DNA from: an uncultured Bacteroidota bacterium
GTDB taxonomy: Bacteria > Bacteroidota > Bacteroidia > Chitinophagales > Chitinophagaceae
Direction of reading: 5' to 3'
Assembly (NCBI GenBank): GCA_946479535.1
Contig: CAMLGP010000110.1
Location: 1-7,793, forward strand
Length of the DNA: 7,793 bases
The first letter of the stretch is position 1; every line of letters begins with the position of its first letter. Under the pieces are notes generated by a model. It saw only the letters and a program-made list of their open reading frames with translations. It did not search any database and was not told the origin of the DNA. Both the position numbers and the translations under genes were made by a program. Below are positions 7,319 through 7,793 of the stretch, piece after piece.

Positions 7319-7793
7319 TTATCTATTAAAGGAAAACAATAATTCAGCCTTATTCTTTTTTCCTGTTAATAGATCACTGATAACCTGGGCTGCAATAACA
7401 CTAAATATTATTCCATTACCTCCAAATCCCAACGCGAAATACATGTTTTGCTTACCAGGAATAGACCCAATAAAAGGCAATCCATCTTTTGTTGAAGCAA
7501 ATAGACCTGCCCATTTAAAATCAGTTTTGAATGCGCTATGGGGGAATAATTTTTTAAAGGAATGCTCCAGTTCGATAGCCTTACGTGGTAATGCTTTATC
7601 CCGTTTATTAGCGCTTGAAAAATCATCGTCCTTTCCACCAACAAGAATACGATTATCGGCCGTCGTTCGCATATACAGATAGGGAATCGCTGTTTCCCAT
7701 ATAACGGCATTTTTATACCAGAATCTGTCAGATTCCTGTGGCTCGCTAACAATAGCATACGTAGTATGCAACTGATTTATCTTTTTGTCAATA
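7319..7793 (-). CDS. FAD-dependent oxidoreductase, DAO family, C-terminal part (5' end outside window)
   Basis: C-terminal 157 residues of a flavoprotein of the DAO (D-amino-acid oxidase/glycine oxidase-like) fold, which oxidises an amine or hydroxyl substrate with FAD. The frame is open to the right edge and continues upstream of the internal TTG near 7771, so the gene is cut by the window. Family features seen: a beta-rich substrate-domain segment with the ADNRILVGGKDDDF pattern; WAGLFASTKDGLPFIG, the returning segment of this family; and the closing FAD-contact stretch ALGFGGNGI (GFGGNG codons at 7412-7429), followed by the last helix VIAAQVISDLLTGK. The N-terminal GxGxxG dinucleotide-binding motif would lie outside the window. 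The gene converges on the TolC gene with a 65-base gap, so it belongs to another transcription unit. The substrate cannot be named from this part. Confidence 0.88.
   Translation of the reverse strand, partial: IDKKINQLHTTYAIVSEPQESDRFWYKNAVIWETAIPYLYMRTTADNRILVGGKDDDFSSANKRDKALPRKAIELEHSFKKLFPHSAFKTDFKWAGLFASTKDGLPFIGSIPGKQNMYFALGFGGNGIIFSVIAAQVISDLLTGKKNKAELLFSFNR

Noticed and set aside
7443..7682. Forward open frame of 79 codons within the oxidoreductase region
   Set aside because: It is opposite the DAO-family frame, whose motifs (GFGGNG, KDGLPFIG) are clear; this frame has none.

Overview
The window looks like chromosomal DNA from a Bacteroidota bacterium, most probably a Chitinophagaceae-like member. 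This is inferred from the gene families and not from a marker gene. The signs are unusually long, internally duplicated MacB/FtsX-type permeases ending in the clan tail NPVKSL(R)xE, a Bacteroidota-style TolC with a large asparagine/serine-rich insert, A-rich leaders without a Shine-Dalgarno sequence in front of most genes, and moderate-to-low GC.

Layout. Five genes lie head to tail on the + strand, with gaps of 28 to 89 bases, and probably form one operon: (1) the C-terminal part of a first FtsX/MacB-like permease, cut by the left edge (1-1463); (2) a complete second permease of 802 residues (1492-3900); (3) a secreted DUF4097-type beta-repeat protein (3956-4987); (4) an unfused MacB/LolD-type ABC ATPase (5077-5751); (5) a TolC-family outer-membrane protein (5820-7253). 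A convergent gene on the - strand, a FAD-dependent (DAO-type) oxidoreductase cut by the right edge (7319-7793), closes the window. The 65-base gap between the convergent genes holds a weak hairpin.

How the genes may work together. ATPase, duplicated permeases and TolC are the parts of a MacAB-TolC-like mechanotransmission or efflux machine: one cytoplasmic ATPase powers one or two inner-membrane permeases, and TolC is the outer-membrane exit. The usual periplasmic adaptor (HlyD/MacA type) is not in the window. The only other exported product of the operon is the DUF4097 protein, whose repeats recur at exactly 18 residues for eight units. The substrate cannot be told from the sequence.

The most notable hidden feature is a decayed relic. 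The 89-base gap between the DUF4097 gene and the ATPase gene contains, in frame and ending in a stop, about 19 codons that match the C-terminal tail of the FtsX-like permeases. This suggests that a third permease gene once stood directly upstream of the ATPase and was lost, perhaps when the DUF4097 gene arrived. I found no CRISPR array, tRNA, rRNA, insertion sequence or attachment site. No stretch without a gene exceeds 300 bases.
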